The notes below the pieces were generated by a model. It had not been told where the DNA came from. It did no database searches and saw nothing but the letters and a program-made list of their open reading frames with translations. A DNA stretch of 8,095 nt. Origin: BMS3Bbin11 sp034659075 (lineage in GTDB: Bacteria; Pseudomonadota; Gammaproteobacteria; BMS3Bbin11). A program made the translations under genes and the position numbers. Location of the stretch: the NCBI GenBank assembly GCA_034659075.1, contig JAYEGM010000229.1, positions 1-8,095 on the forward strand, given 5' to 3'. Shown in pieces: positions 1 to 6,063 of the stretch (the stretch's first letter is position 1; each line of letters starts with the position of its first letter).

Positions 1-104
1 CCAGCAAGTGGAATGCACATCCGCGTGTCTTCCTGACACTGGATGAAGAGGGTAAAGCAGTCTGTCCCTATTGCAGCACTGTCTATATCCTGCAGGACGA
101 TTAA
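1..104 (+). CDS. C-terminal end of a zf-CHCC small zinc-finger protein (partial, 5' end outside window)
   Basis: Reading from base 3, an open frame runs to a TAA at 102-104 and gives the last 33 residues of a protein. The visible part contains W-N-x-H-P-R-V-F, then a short acidic turn, then V-C-P-Y-C-S-T-V-Y, and ends in acidic residues. This His...Cys-x2-Cys arrangement is the hallmark of the zf-CHCC family (PF10276), small bacterial zinc-finger proteins related to the mitochondrial complex I subunit NDUFS6. The family's first Cys should lie just upstream of the window and cannot be checked. The cellular role of the bacterial members is not settled. The stop lies 19 nt before the waaF ATG on the same strand, so the two are probably co-transcribed. 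Family assignment is fairly sure; function is not. Confidence 0.8.
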   Translation, partial: SKWNAHPRVFLTLDEEGKAVCPYCSTVYILQDD

Positions 105-123
105 CACCGAGAACTCATCTGCT

Positions 124-1161
124 ATGGGTACTCCCTACCGGATTCTTATTATCGGGCCATCCTGGGTTGGCGACATGATGATGGCGCAGTCTCTTTTCAT
201 GCTGCTAAAAGAGAATAAACCAGGTTGCCGCATTGATGTCCTGGCTCCTGGCTGGTCGCAACCGCTGCTTGCGCATATGCCTGAAGTCTCTGAGGCAATA
301 GGGTCTCCGTTTCAGCATGGTGTAGCCAGTCTCCGCAAACGCTATCTGTTGGGAAAAACATTGCGCAGCCGTCACTATGACCAGGCAATCATTTTACCGA
401 ATTCAATGAAGTCCGCACTGGTTCCATACTGGGCTCGCATTCCTCTTCGTACCGGTTTTGTTGGCGAGATGCGCTACGGGCTGGTAAATGATGCCAGGAA
501 ACTGGACCGTGAAGCATTACCCAAAACCGTCATGCGCTTTGCATCACTGGGCCTTCCTGTCAATCAACTACTTTCAGATAAAATACCATCACCACATTTA
601 GAAACTGACGAGAAGAGTGTCTCTTCCACATTTGCTGCATTAAACCTGGGCATCAATGACGCGCCGGTTCTTGCTCTATGCCCCGGTGCCGAATATGGTC
701 CAGCCAAGCAGTGGCCGGCAAGGCACTTTGCGCAACTTGCGAATGACCGTCTAAAGCAGGGCTGGCACGTCTGGCTGCTTGGATCTGATAAAGATATGGA
801 AATCTGTACGAATATAGATTTAGCAACTAAAAACAGCTGTGAAAATTTGGCGGGCAAAACTGAACTTGGCCAGGTGATCGATTTAATGTCCCGGGCATCA
901 GCCATCGTCTCCAATGATTCCGGCCTGATGCATATAGCTGCTGCACTCGATATACCGCTGATAGCCATTTATGGCTCATCAGATCCCGGCTTTACCCCCC
1001 CCTTATCAGACAGGGTTAAAATTCTAAGCCTGCACCTTTCCTGTTCGCCATGTTTTAAACGTGAATGCCCGCTGGGTCACCTCGATTGCCTGAACAAACT
1101 GGAGCCTGCAATAGCAGATAGTGCAATTGACTCATTACTGGAAGTAAAAAATAATGGCTGA
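124..1161 (+). CDS. waaF: ADP-heptose:LPS heptosyltransferase II
   Basis: WaaF adds the second L-glycero-D-manno-heptose to the LPS inner core on the cytoplasmic face of the inner membrane (GT9 family). The 345-residue product, starting at ATG 124, opens with R-I-L-I-I-G-P-S-W-V-G-D-M-M-M-A-Q (residues 6-22), the WaaF signature containing the catalytic Asp (D17). It continues with L-P-N-S-x-K-S-A-L-V-P (91-101), R-T-G-x-x-G-E-M-R-Y-G (109-119), the ADP-heptose-binding stretch P-G-A-E-Y-G-P-A-K-x-W-P (187-198) and N-D-S-G-L-M-H-I-A-A-A (264-274). E. coli WaaF is 348 residues. The frame is open back to an ATG at 43, but that would add 27 unrelated residues overlapping the zinc-finger gene; ATG 124 puts the signature where the family has it. 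The C-terminus has four Cys (C307, C310, C315, C322). The last 8 nt overlap the downstream kinase gene. Confidence 0.96.
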   Translation: MGTPYRILIIGPSWVGDMMMAQSLFMLLKENKPGCRIDVLAPGWSQPLLAHMPEVSEAIGSPFQHGVASLRKRYLLGKTLRSRHYDQAIILPNSMKSALVPYWARIPLRTGFVGEMRYGLVNDARKLDREALPKTVMRFASLGLPVNQLLSDKIPSPHLETDEKSVSSTFAALNLGINDAPVLALCPGAEYGPAKQWPARHFAQLANDRLKQGWHVWLLGSDKDMEICTNIDLATKNSCENLAGKTELGQVIDLMSRASAIVSNDSGLMHIAAALDIPLIAIYGSSDPGFTPPLSDRVKILSLHLSCSPCFKRECPLGHLDCLNKLEPAIADSAIDSLLEVKNNG

Positions 1162-1849
1162 CTGGCACTCTATTGATCTGGATACGATCCGACAACATAG
1201 CACCTTTACCCACCGAAAGGCCCATGGATCAAGACCTGATGTTATACGTATTAATATTGATGGTGATGAGGCGGTTCTAAAAGACTATACTCATAGCGAC
1301 CCCTGGTTCAGACGCCTCATCGCTCCACTACTGGTCATCCGTGAAGTTCGCTCACTGAAAAAGCTACATGGCATTACCGGCACACCTCGCCTGTATCACG
1401 TCTACAACCGCCAGGCCTTTCTTGTTGAATCCATTCATGGCACTGCTGCCAGTCAAATGTCAAAAGATACTCTCGATAATGTTTTTTTTGAGCGTATGAA
1501 TAAGGTGTTGGACGATATTCATGATCAAGGTGTTACGCATTGCGACCTTCGCAGCGCAGGCAATACATTGATAACCGATGACCACCAGCCCTGGCTGGTT
1601 GATTTTGTTGCAAGCATTCATCAGAGCAGCCGCTGGAATTTTATTGGTCGCTGGATCTTTGAGCAATTCGTCGAAGCTGATTATGGTGCGGTGTTAAAAC
1701 TCAAGCACCGGCTTGCACCTCAACTATTAACAGGGGATGAAATAGACCAGCTTGAGCACCCTCATTCTGTCGTCGAGCGTATAGGAAGAAAAATGGGAAG
1801 GTCCGTACGTTTTGTTACTCGCAACCTGTTTCCAAGCAAACATAAATAG
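1154..1849 (+). CDS. small RIO/Kdo-kinase-like protein kinase, LPS-linked, function unknown
   Basis: The 231-residue protein has a minimal kinase fold. V-L-K-D-Y gives a candidate ATP-anchoring Lys (K43), I-R-E-V-R-S-L a candidate alpha-C Glu (E64), T-H-C-D-L-R-S-A-G-N a catalytic loop (H129, D131, N137) and L-V-D-F-V the metal-binding Asp (D150; DFV in place of DFG). No signal peptide or membrane segment is visible. The C-terminal third (about 155-231) is rich in basic and aromatic residues and has no feature I can name. The size and motif set resemble small RIO1-like and KdkA/WaaP-type LPS kinases of Gram-negative bacteria. The ATG overlaps the end of waaF by 8 nt and has a modest GGAAG at 1140-1144. 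This coupling makes phosphorylation of LPS core sugar, or of a protein in the envelope pathway, plausible, but the substrate is not shown. Kinase-fold call good; exact function unassigned. Confidence 0.8.
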   Translation: MADWHSIDLDTIRQHSTFTHRKAHGSRPDVIRINIDGDEAVLKDYTHSDPWFRRLIAPLLVIREVRSLKKLHGITGTPRLYHVYNRQAFLVESIHGTAASQMSKDTLDNVFFERMNKVLDDIHDQGVTHCDLRSAGNTLITDDHQPWLVDFVASIHQSSRWNFIGRWIFEQFVEADYGAVLKLKHRLAPQLLTGDEIDQLEHPHSVVERIGRKMGRSVRFVTRNLFPSKHK

Positions 1850-1858
1850 TTTTCCAGC

Positions 1859-1883
1859 CGCAACGCCGCCTGCGTATTTTTTT
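1859..1883 (+). terminator. weak terminator-like hairpin with T tract after the kinase gene
   Basis: CGCA (1859-1862) and TGCG (1871-1874) form a 4-bp stem with an 8-nt loop, followed two bases later by seven T residues (1877-1883). It begins 10 nt after the kinase stop, the right place for a Rho-independent terminator, but the stem is short. An outer pair, CCAGCC (1854-1859) with GGCTGG (1906-1911), could form a competing structure. The rest of the convergent gap to the mnmE stop (to 2005) shows no clear terminator for the minus-strand operon. Confidence 0.35.
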
Positions 1884-2005
1884 GTTATGTGCATACTGTA
1901 AAGCTGGCTGGGCAAGTCAGGGAAAATGCGGGTTAGCTTCTAAGGAAACTCTGATTAATTCAATGACGAATAAACCCTGACCTCTAATGTAGCCTGTTTT
2001 ACTGG

Positions 2006-3361
2006 TTACTTACCAATACAGAATGAGCTAAAGATTCGCCCAAGCAAATCTTCGCTGCTAAATTCTCCAGTGATTTCATTCAAGGCATTCTGTGCCTGCC
2101 GACAGTCTTCGGCGAGCAATTCCAGTTGTACAGAAGCAGCTATGCGCTCTGCAGCATCTTGCAATGAAAGCTTCGCTTTTTGCAGGGCTTCAATATGCCT
2201 GCGTCTTGCAGTAAATGTTCCTTCGCCGGAGCTGCCTTTTGATGTAACTTCTTTAAGGTGGTGGTAAAGTAAATCAAGACCTGCGCCCGTCTTAATCGAC
2301 ATGAGAACTTCGACCCTGTTTCCCTTAATTATTATTTCTGGTTCTATGTTTTGCAGGTCGATCTTATTTCTTATAATGGTAACCGGTATATCATTATCGA
2401 TATAAGATAACAGTTCTTTTATGGATATGTCTGAGTAATCTGCTTCATCAATTATCAACAGCACCCTGTCAGCATTTTCCAGTTCATTTAAGGTTCGCCT
2501 GATGCCTTCAGATTCTACCGTATCGGTTGTCTTTCTGAGGCCGGCCGTATCAGAAACATCTATCACTATGCCATCAAGGTCTATTCGGTCTCTGATAATG
2601 TCCCGTGTAGTGCCTGCCTGTTCATTAACTATTGCTGTATCATTTTTTGTCAGCTGATTCAGCAAACTTGATTTTCCTGCATTTGGCCTGCCCGCGAGCA
2701 CCAGGTGATAGCCATCTCTTAATAAGCTGCCGTTGTGCGCAGACTCCAGTAGTTGTTTTATTTTCCGTCGTAGCTCAATAAGCCTTTGATCAAAATCCTT
2801 AACCGGAACTTCATCAATCTCCTCATCAGGAAAATCAAGGTAGGCTTCTGCCAGCATTCGCAAATGTATAAGGTCTTTAAGTAGATCGTGGACTTGTCGG
2901 GAAAAATCCCCCTGCAGAGAACGCATAGCACCGCGCACCGCAGAACGAGTCTGCCCCTCGATTAGATCTGCGATTGCTTCCGCCTGCGTGAGGTCAATCT
3001 TACCGTTTAGAAAGGCGCGTTCTGAGAACTCTCCCGCTCTTGCCTGACGACATCCGAGAGAAAGAACGTGTTCTAGCAGCATGTCCTGTAGAACCAACCC
3101 GCCGTGTCCCTGCAGCTCAAGAACATCTTCGCCGGTAAAGGAGTTTGGTGCGGGAAAAAACAACAGCAGGACATGATCAATCAGGCGCTGCTGTTGATCA
3201 AAAATTTTTACCAGCGTTGCTTTGCGCGGATCCAGTCGGGCATCATAAAGCTGTCTTTGAATATCACGCACAGCCGGACCCGATATCCGGATAATACCCA
3301 CACCGGCATTACCACGCGATGTGGCAATGGCAGCTATAGTGTCAGTGTTACCTGTTGTCAA
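2006..3361 (-). CDS. mnmE: tRNA modification GTPase MnmE (TrmE)
   Basis: MnmE works with MnmG to build the 5-carboxymethylaminomethyl group on wobble uridine 34 of certain tRNAs. The 451 residues match the usual length (E. coli 454). The N-terminal tetrahydrofolate-binding domain opens with D-T-I-A-A-I-A-T and V-G-I-I-R-I-S-G (7-28) and carries R-A-G-E-F-S-E-R-A-F-L-N-G-K (108-121). The G domain has P-loop G-R-P-N-A-G-K-S-S (224-232), switch I T-T-R-D (251-254), D-T-A-G (271-274) and N-K-I-D (332-335). The C-terminus is F-C-I-G-K with the conserved Cys (C448). The start is TTG: an in-frame TAA, the yidC stop, lies 8 sense codons upstream, with no ATG or GTG between, and this TTG puts the family N-terminus in register. 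No Shine-Dalgarno is visible, so translation probably depends on ribosomes leaving yidC 24 nt upstream. It is the last gene of the rpmH operon. Confidence 0.97.
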   Translation of the reverse strand: MTTGNTDTIAAIATSRGNAGVGIIRISGPAVRDIQRQLYDARLDPRKATLVKIFDQQQRLIDHVLLLFFPAPNSFTGEDVLELQGHGGLVLQDMLLEHVLSLGCRQARAGEFSERAFLNGKIDLTQAEAIADLIEGQTRSAVRGAMRSLQGDFSRQVHDLLKDLIHLRMLAEAYLDFPDEEIDEVPVKDFDQRLIELRRKIKQLLESAHNGSLLRDGYHLVLAGRPNAGKSSLLNQLTKNDTAIVNEQAGTTRDIIRDRIDLDGIVIDVSDTAGLRKTTDTVESEGIRRTLNELENADRVLLIIDEADYSDISIKELLSYIDNDIPVTIIRNKIDLQNIEPEIIIKGNRVEVLMSIKTGAGLDLLYHHLKEVTSKGSSGEGTFTARRRHIEALQKAKLSLQDAAERIAASVQLELLAEDCRQAQNALNEITGEFSSEDLLGRIFSSFCIGK

Positions 3362-3385
3362 CGAAGCGCTATCAATAGGGTGATC

Positions 3386-5044
3386 TTAAACACCCATTTT
3401 TTTATTAATTGTATATTGCTGAGCAATCGTCAACAGGTTGTTTACCGTCCAGTACAATACCAGCCCGGAGGGAAAGAACAGGAAGAAGAATGTAAAGACT
3501 ATAGGCATAGCCATCATTATCTTCTTCTGCATGGGGTCCATTGCAACAGCACTGAGCATTTGTTGTGCCAGCATAGATACACCCATCAATATAGGCAGCA
3601 CAAAATAGGGGTCTGGTGCAGACAAATCTTTAATCCATAAAATCCAGGGTGCCTGACGCAGCTCTACACTCTCCAGCAGGGCCCAGTAGAGCGCAATAAA
3701 TACGGGAATTTGAATCAACACCGGCAGACAGCCGCCAAGAGGGTTTATCTTTTCTTCCTTGTACAGCTTCATCATCGCCTGGTTCAGCTTCTGCTTATCG
3801 TCAGCATAGCGCTCTTTCAGCGTTTTTATCCTCGGTGTCATCTTCCGCATGTTGGCCATTGATCTATGGCTGGCTGCTGAGAGAGGGAAAAAGACAATTT
3901 TTATCATAATGGTAAGGATAATTATTGCCCAGCCCCAGTTACCGACGACTGAATGGATCATGTTGAGTAACCAGTAAAGCGGAGATGAAATAACGGTTAA
4001 CCAACCATAATCTACGGTAAGTTCAAGCCCTGGTGCCGCGGGCTTAAGTCTACTTGTCTCTTTCGGCCCCATAAACATGCGAGTCGAAAGTTCGCCTGCC
4101 GCACCAGGCTGTATGCTCAGCGGCAGCAGCGTCTTATATCCAATAAAATATCGGTTGTTGGCTAATTTATTGGTAAATATTTCATACTTGCTGCCTTCAT
4201 CAAGCAACCAGGCGCCGAGAAAGTAGTGCTGCAACATGCCTACCCAGCCGTCAGTGGTAAGAAAAGACAGGTTCTCATCCTGCATGTCTGAAAAGCTAAT
4301 CTTGTTGTACTTATCCTGCTTATTATAGATTGCTCCACCGGTGTAGCTTGGAACCATGGTTGCTGGATTAAAAGAACTCTGGGTTTCCGGCTGAGCCCTT
4401 TCAAACTGGTGGTATTGATAACCATTCCACGAACTCGAACTGGTATTTAACACCCTGAATTTTATATCAACTATGTAGCTGTCGCGGTGAAAGGTGTAAA
4501 TTTTCTTGTAGGTAATACCGTCATCTGAATTCCAGACAAACTCGACGTCCAGCGTGTCATGGTCATCGGCCATGCGATAAGACTTTTTCGATGCTGTAAA
4601 CAGTGTTTTGTGGGTCGGGAATTCTCTTCCCTGTACAAGCAAGCCGCCCTGTGCTGTATAAATATCATCTCCTGTGTCATTCATAAGCTGAAACAGTTCT
4701 TCGGGATGATCAATATCTACTGTGTATTTTCTCAACCACACTTTATTGATGCCAGCCCCATAGGTATTAAGCTCAACCTTAAGAAGGTCTGTTTCGACTG
4801 ATACCGCTTCACCTGTAGCTGCGGTGCCTGGTATTGTTCCTGTTGTGGCGGCGACTGGTGCTGGTGCCTCAGAACTCATTTCCGGTGTAGCTGGAATAGC
4901 TCCCTCATCAGGAACATCTCCGCTCAGGGTGTCCTGTGCTATCTCTACAGGCTGTTGCGGCGAGCTGTAATCCTCCCACGACTGCCAGAGCATTAGTGAA
5001 AGGAGCCCCAATACAACAAAAAGTATTAATCTTTGATTATCCAT
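3386..5044 (-). CDS. yidC: membrane protein insertase YidC (Oxa1 family, long Gram-negative form)
   Basis: YidC inserts and folds inner-membrane proteins alone or with SecYEG. The 552-residue product (E. coli 548) starts M-D-N-Q-R and has a first membrane helix at about 5-21, then a Pro/Ala/Thr-rich linker (about 28-80). A periplasmic beta domain (about 82-340) follows. The conserved Oxa1 core has hydrophobic segments near 352-390, 438-458, 478-498 and 510-533. Core landmarks are F-F-P-L-S (385-389), K-I-N-P-L-G-G-C-L-P (432-441), V-E-L-R-Q-A-P (460-466), D-P-Y-F-V-L-P-I-L-M-G (478-488) and F-P-S-G-L-V-L-Y-W (524-532). The groove charge, R366 in E. coli, aligns with K382, keeping a positive charge. 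An AAGGA (complement of 5053-5057) sits 8 nt before the ATG. The gene overlaps yidD by 8 nt. Confidence 0.98.
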   Translation of the reverse strand: MDNQRLILFVVLGLLSLMLWQSWEDYSSPQQPVEIAQDTLSGDVPDEGAIPATPEMSSEAPAPVAATTGTIPGTAATGEAVSVETDLLKVELNTYGAGINKVWLRKYTVDIDHPEELFQLMNDTGDDIYTAQGGLLVQGREFPTHKTLFTASKKSYRMADDHDTLDVEFVWNSDDGITYKKIYTFHRDSYIVDIKFRVLNTSSSSWNGYQYHQFERAQPETQSSFNPATMVPSYTGGAIYNKQDKYNKISFSDMQDENLSFLTTDGWVGMLQHYFLGAWLLDEGSKYEIFTNKLANNRYFIGYKTLLPLSIQPGAAGELSTRMFMGPKETSRLKPAAPGLELTVDYGWLTVISSPLYWLLNMIHSVVGNWGWAIIILTIMIKIVFFPLSAASHRSMANMRKMTPRIKTLKERYADDKQKLNQAMMKLYKEEKINPLGGCLPVLIQIPVFIALYWALLESVELRQAPWILWIKDLSAPDPYFVLPILMGVSMLAQQMLSAVAMDPMQKKIMMAMPIVFTFFFLFFPSGLVLYWTVNNLLTIAQQYTINKKMGV

Positions 5045-5273
5045 CTACATGTTCCTTGTGCTTACAGGGCACATAATCCAGGCCACCTTCGTTCCACGGA
5101 TTGCAGCGGCAGACCCGGTTTATGGACATCCAGCCACCCCGAAAAACACCATATTCTGATATCGCCGTTGCAGCATATTCCGAACAAGTGGGGTAAAAAC
5201 GGCAGTGTTGCCCAAATAGCGGACTGATCCAGCGTTTATAAAACCTCAGCACGCTTACAGGAATGTTACGCAT
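5037..5273 (-). CDS. yidD: membrane protein insertion efficiency factor YidD
   Basis: YidD is a small inner-membrane-associated protein that assists YidC-dependent insertion. The 78-residue product carries the diagnostic core: Y-K-R-W-I-S-P-L-F-G (12-21), C-R-F-Y-P-T-C-S-E-Y-A (24-34), G-G-W-M-S-I-N-R-V-C-R-C-N-P-W (46-60) and G-G-L-D-Y-V-P (63-69). Conserved Cys are at 24, 30, 55 and 57, with an additional Cys at 70. The N-terminal 20 residues form an amphipathic or hydrophobic helix, as is usual for the family. It overlaps rnpA by 8 nt upstream and yidC by 8 nt downstream, so its translation is probably coupled to both. The yidC Shine-Dalgarno lies within its last codons. Confidence 0.95.
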   Translation of the reverse strand: MRNIPVSVLRFYKRWISPLFGQHCRFYPTCSEYAATAISEYGVFRGGWMSINRVCRCNPWNEGGLDYVPCKHKEHVDG

Positions 5274-5613
5274 TATCTGAAATTTTCCGCCAGTGTGATT
5301 CTAATGATGAGCGTAGAGCAGTCCGGTCAAGTACAGCTGCTGAATGTTTCGCAACAACTACACAATCTAGACCCTTTAGTAACTTATTGTTTAACCTGAA
5401 GGTTTCCCGTATTTGTCTTTTTATTCGGTTTCTCACAACAGCCCTGGGTGATACCTTGCGGGAGACAGCTAAACCTAACCTGGTCGAATCAAGGCTATTT
5501 TCACATACGATGACCATGAAATACTTTCCATGATGACGCTGGCCTTCATTGAACACATGTCCATAGGCCTCTTTCTCCAGCAGTCTGCTGGATTTTTTAA
5601 AAGCCTCGGACAC
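5266..5613 (-). CDS. rnpA: ribonuclease P protein component
   Basis: RnpA is the protein subunit of RNase P and helps the catalytic RNA remove 5' leaders from pre-tRNAs. The 115-residue basic protein has the family signature R-N-R-I-K-R-Q-I-R-E-T-F-R (61-73), the main RNA-contacting helix. Before it lie R-L-G-L-A-V-S-R-K-V-S-P-R-A (45-58), and after it the strand D-C-V-V-V-A-K (83-89). The start is GTG at 5613-5611: an in-frame TAA lies just upstream (the codon four before it), no ATG or TTG intervenes, and the length fits the family (about 115-120). There is no clear Shine-Dalgarno, so translation may be weak or coupled to rpmH, which ends 18 nt upstream. The last 8 nt overlap yidD. Confidence 0.96.
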   Translation of the reverse strand: MSEAFKKSSRLLEKEAYGHVFNEGQRHHGKYFMVIVCENSLDSTRLGLAVSRKVSPRAVVRNRIKRQIRETFRLNNKLLKGLDCVVVAKHSAAVLDRTALRSSLESHWRKISDNA

Positions 5614-5631
5614 CGCGAAGGCTTAAGTGTC

Positions 5632-5766
5632 TCAGGCGCTTAGTGAAGCGCGGCCTCTGGCACGTCGAGCATTGATAATTGCACGGCCGCTGCGGGTTTT
5701 CATTCTTGCACGAAAACCGTGACGGCGTTTACGTTTTAACACACTAGGCTGGAATGTTCTTTTCAT
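5632..5766 (-). CDS. rpmH: 50S ribosomal protein L34
   Basis: L34 is a short, very basic protein of the large ribosomal subunit. The minus-strand ATG at 5766-5764 opens a 44-residue frame beginning M-K-R-T-F-Q-P-S-V-L-K-R-K-R, followed by H-G-F-R-A-R-M-K-T (16-24) and ending R-G-R-A-S-L-S-A. This matches the L34 consensus along its whole length, and the gene is in the standard place before rnpA. It is the first gene of the leftward operon, about 90 nt downstream of a strong sigma-70-type promoter. The Shine-Dalgarno is poor (AGAGA close to the ATG). A GC-rich hairpin lies over its last codons and may set expression of the genes behind it. Confidence 0.98.
   Translation of the reverse strand: MKRTFQPSVLKRKRRHGFRARMKTRSGRAIINARRARGRASLSA
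5636..5651 (-). repeat. perfect 6-bp GC-rich hairpin in the 3' end of rpmH
   Basis: GCGCTT and AAGCGC form a perfect 6-bp inverted repeat around a 4-nt loop, ending 2 nt before the rpmH stop codon on the coding strand. No T tract follows in the direction of transcription, so it is not a standard Rho-independent terminator. It could be an RNA processing site, a pause site or partial attenuation between the highly needed rpmH and the less needed rnpA. That role is inference from position only. Confidence 0.5.
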
Positions 5767-5854
5767 GGTCTCTGTCTTTGATAATAGCTGCCCCGAAAGA
5801 CTTTTTCAGGCCACGGCCAGCAAAGAAGTTCGGTCAAAATGTAAAAGGGCGGAA

Positions 5855-5883
5855 AATGTACTTTTTGTTGGCTTTCATGTCAA
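5855..5883 (-). promoter_or_regulatory. sigma-70-type promoter for the rpmH-rnpA-yidD-yidC-mnmE operon
   Basis: On the minus strand a perfect -35 box TTGACA (complement of 5878-5883) is followed after exactly 17 nt by TACATT (complement of 5855-5860), a 4-of-6 match to TATAAT. Transcription would begin near 5848 and leave a leader of roughly 80 nt before rpmH. Box quality, spacing and position make this the best promoter in the window. It also lies close to the DnaA box at 5937-5945. Confidence 0.7.
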
Positions 5884-5936
5884 CCTGTATTTAACTTTTC
5901 CTTATAACTACATTATAAAATAATAGTACTTTTACC

Positions 5937-5945
5937 TGTGGATAA
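5937..5945 (-). promoter_or_regulatory. consensus DnaA box (TTATCCACA on minus strand)
   Basis: TGTGGATAA on the plus strand is the exact complement of the strongest DnaA box, TTATCCACA. It lies 133 nt before the dnaA start and between the divergent promoters, so it could serve origin function, autorepression of dnaA, or both. Reading leftwards, it is followed by GG and then by AT-rich DNA. Confidence 0.85.
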
Positions 5946-5989
5946 CTCTTATTCGATTGGTTAAACTAGAAGGTCACACGCGCCGTCTG

Positions 5990-6020
5990 TTTACAGTGGC
6001 ATGTGCAGCACTTATATAAA
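5990..6020 (+). promoter_or_regulatory. probable dnaA promoter
   Basis: TTTACA (5990-5995) is a 5-of-6 match to the -35 box. Candidate -10 boxes are TATATA at 6013-6018 (17-nt spacing) and TATAAA at 6015-6020 (19-nt spacing). A perfect TATAAT at 6022-6027 has no good -35 at the right distance. The AT-rich background makes chance -10 matches likely, so the exact start site is uncertain. Confidence 0.4.
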
Positions 6021-6026
6021 ATATAA

Positions 6027-6050
6027 TAATATAACGATATGATTATATTA
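6027..6050 (+). repeat. AT-only inverted repeat in the dnaA leader
   Basis: TAATATAA (6027-6034) and TTATATTA (6043-6050) are perfect 8-nt inverted copies around an 8-nt centre. An overlapping pair, AATATAAT (6020-6027) with ATTATATT (6042-6049), also exists. It could act as an easily melted DNA element or a weak RNA hairpin in the dnaA leader. Such repeats also arise by chance in DNA this AT-rich. Confidence 0.4.
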
Positions 6051-6058
6051 AAGAAATC

Positions 6059-6063
6059 AGGGA
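6059..6063 (+). promoter_or_regulatory. Shine-Dalgarno AGGGA deciding the dnaA TTG start
   Basis: AGGGA ends 6 nt before the TTG at 6070-6072. There is no ATG or GTG in this frame near the position where DnaA proteins begin, and the ATG at 6039 is out of frame. The site therefore supports TTG as the true initiation codon. Confidence 0.65.

Noticed and set aside
43..123. Upstream extension of waaF to the ATG at 43
   Set aside because: It would overlap the zinc-finger gene by 62 nt and add 27 residues unlike any WaaF N-terminus; ATG 124 places the G-P-S-W-V-G-D-M signature correctly.
564..968. 134-codon minus-strand open frame inside waaF
   Set aside because: Antisense to the conserved core of waaF with no recognisable motif and no ribosome site; a shadow frame.
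1935..1965. Possible insertion-sequence end (GGAAACTCTGATTAATTC-like) in the convergent gap
   Set aside because: It vaguely recalls transposon termini, but there is no partner inverted repeat, no target duplication and no transposase nearby.
3104..3640. 178-codon open frame on the plus strand
   Set aside because: It lies antisense to the mnmE start and the yidC end, both strongly supported, and its translation resembles no protein I know.
3897..3899. Lys in place of the E. coli YidC groove Arg as a loss of function
   Set aside because: The positive charge is kept and, as I recall, Lys occurs at this position in other YidC proteins; nothing suggests a defect.
4834..4960. Low-complexity Pro/Ala/Thr-rich part of YidC as a frameshift or repeat artefact
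   Set aside because: The frame stays open with sensible flanks, and a variable linker after the first membrane helix is normal for Gram-negative YidC.
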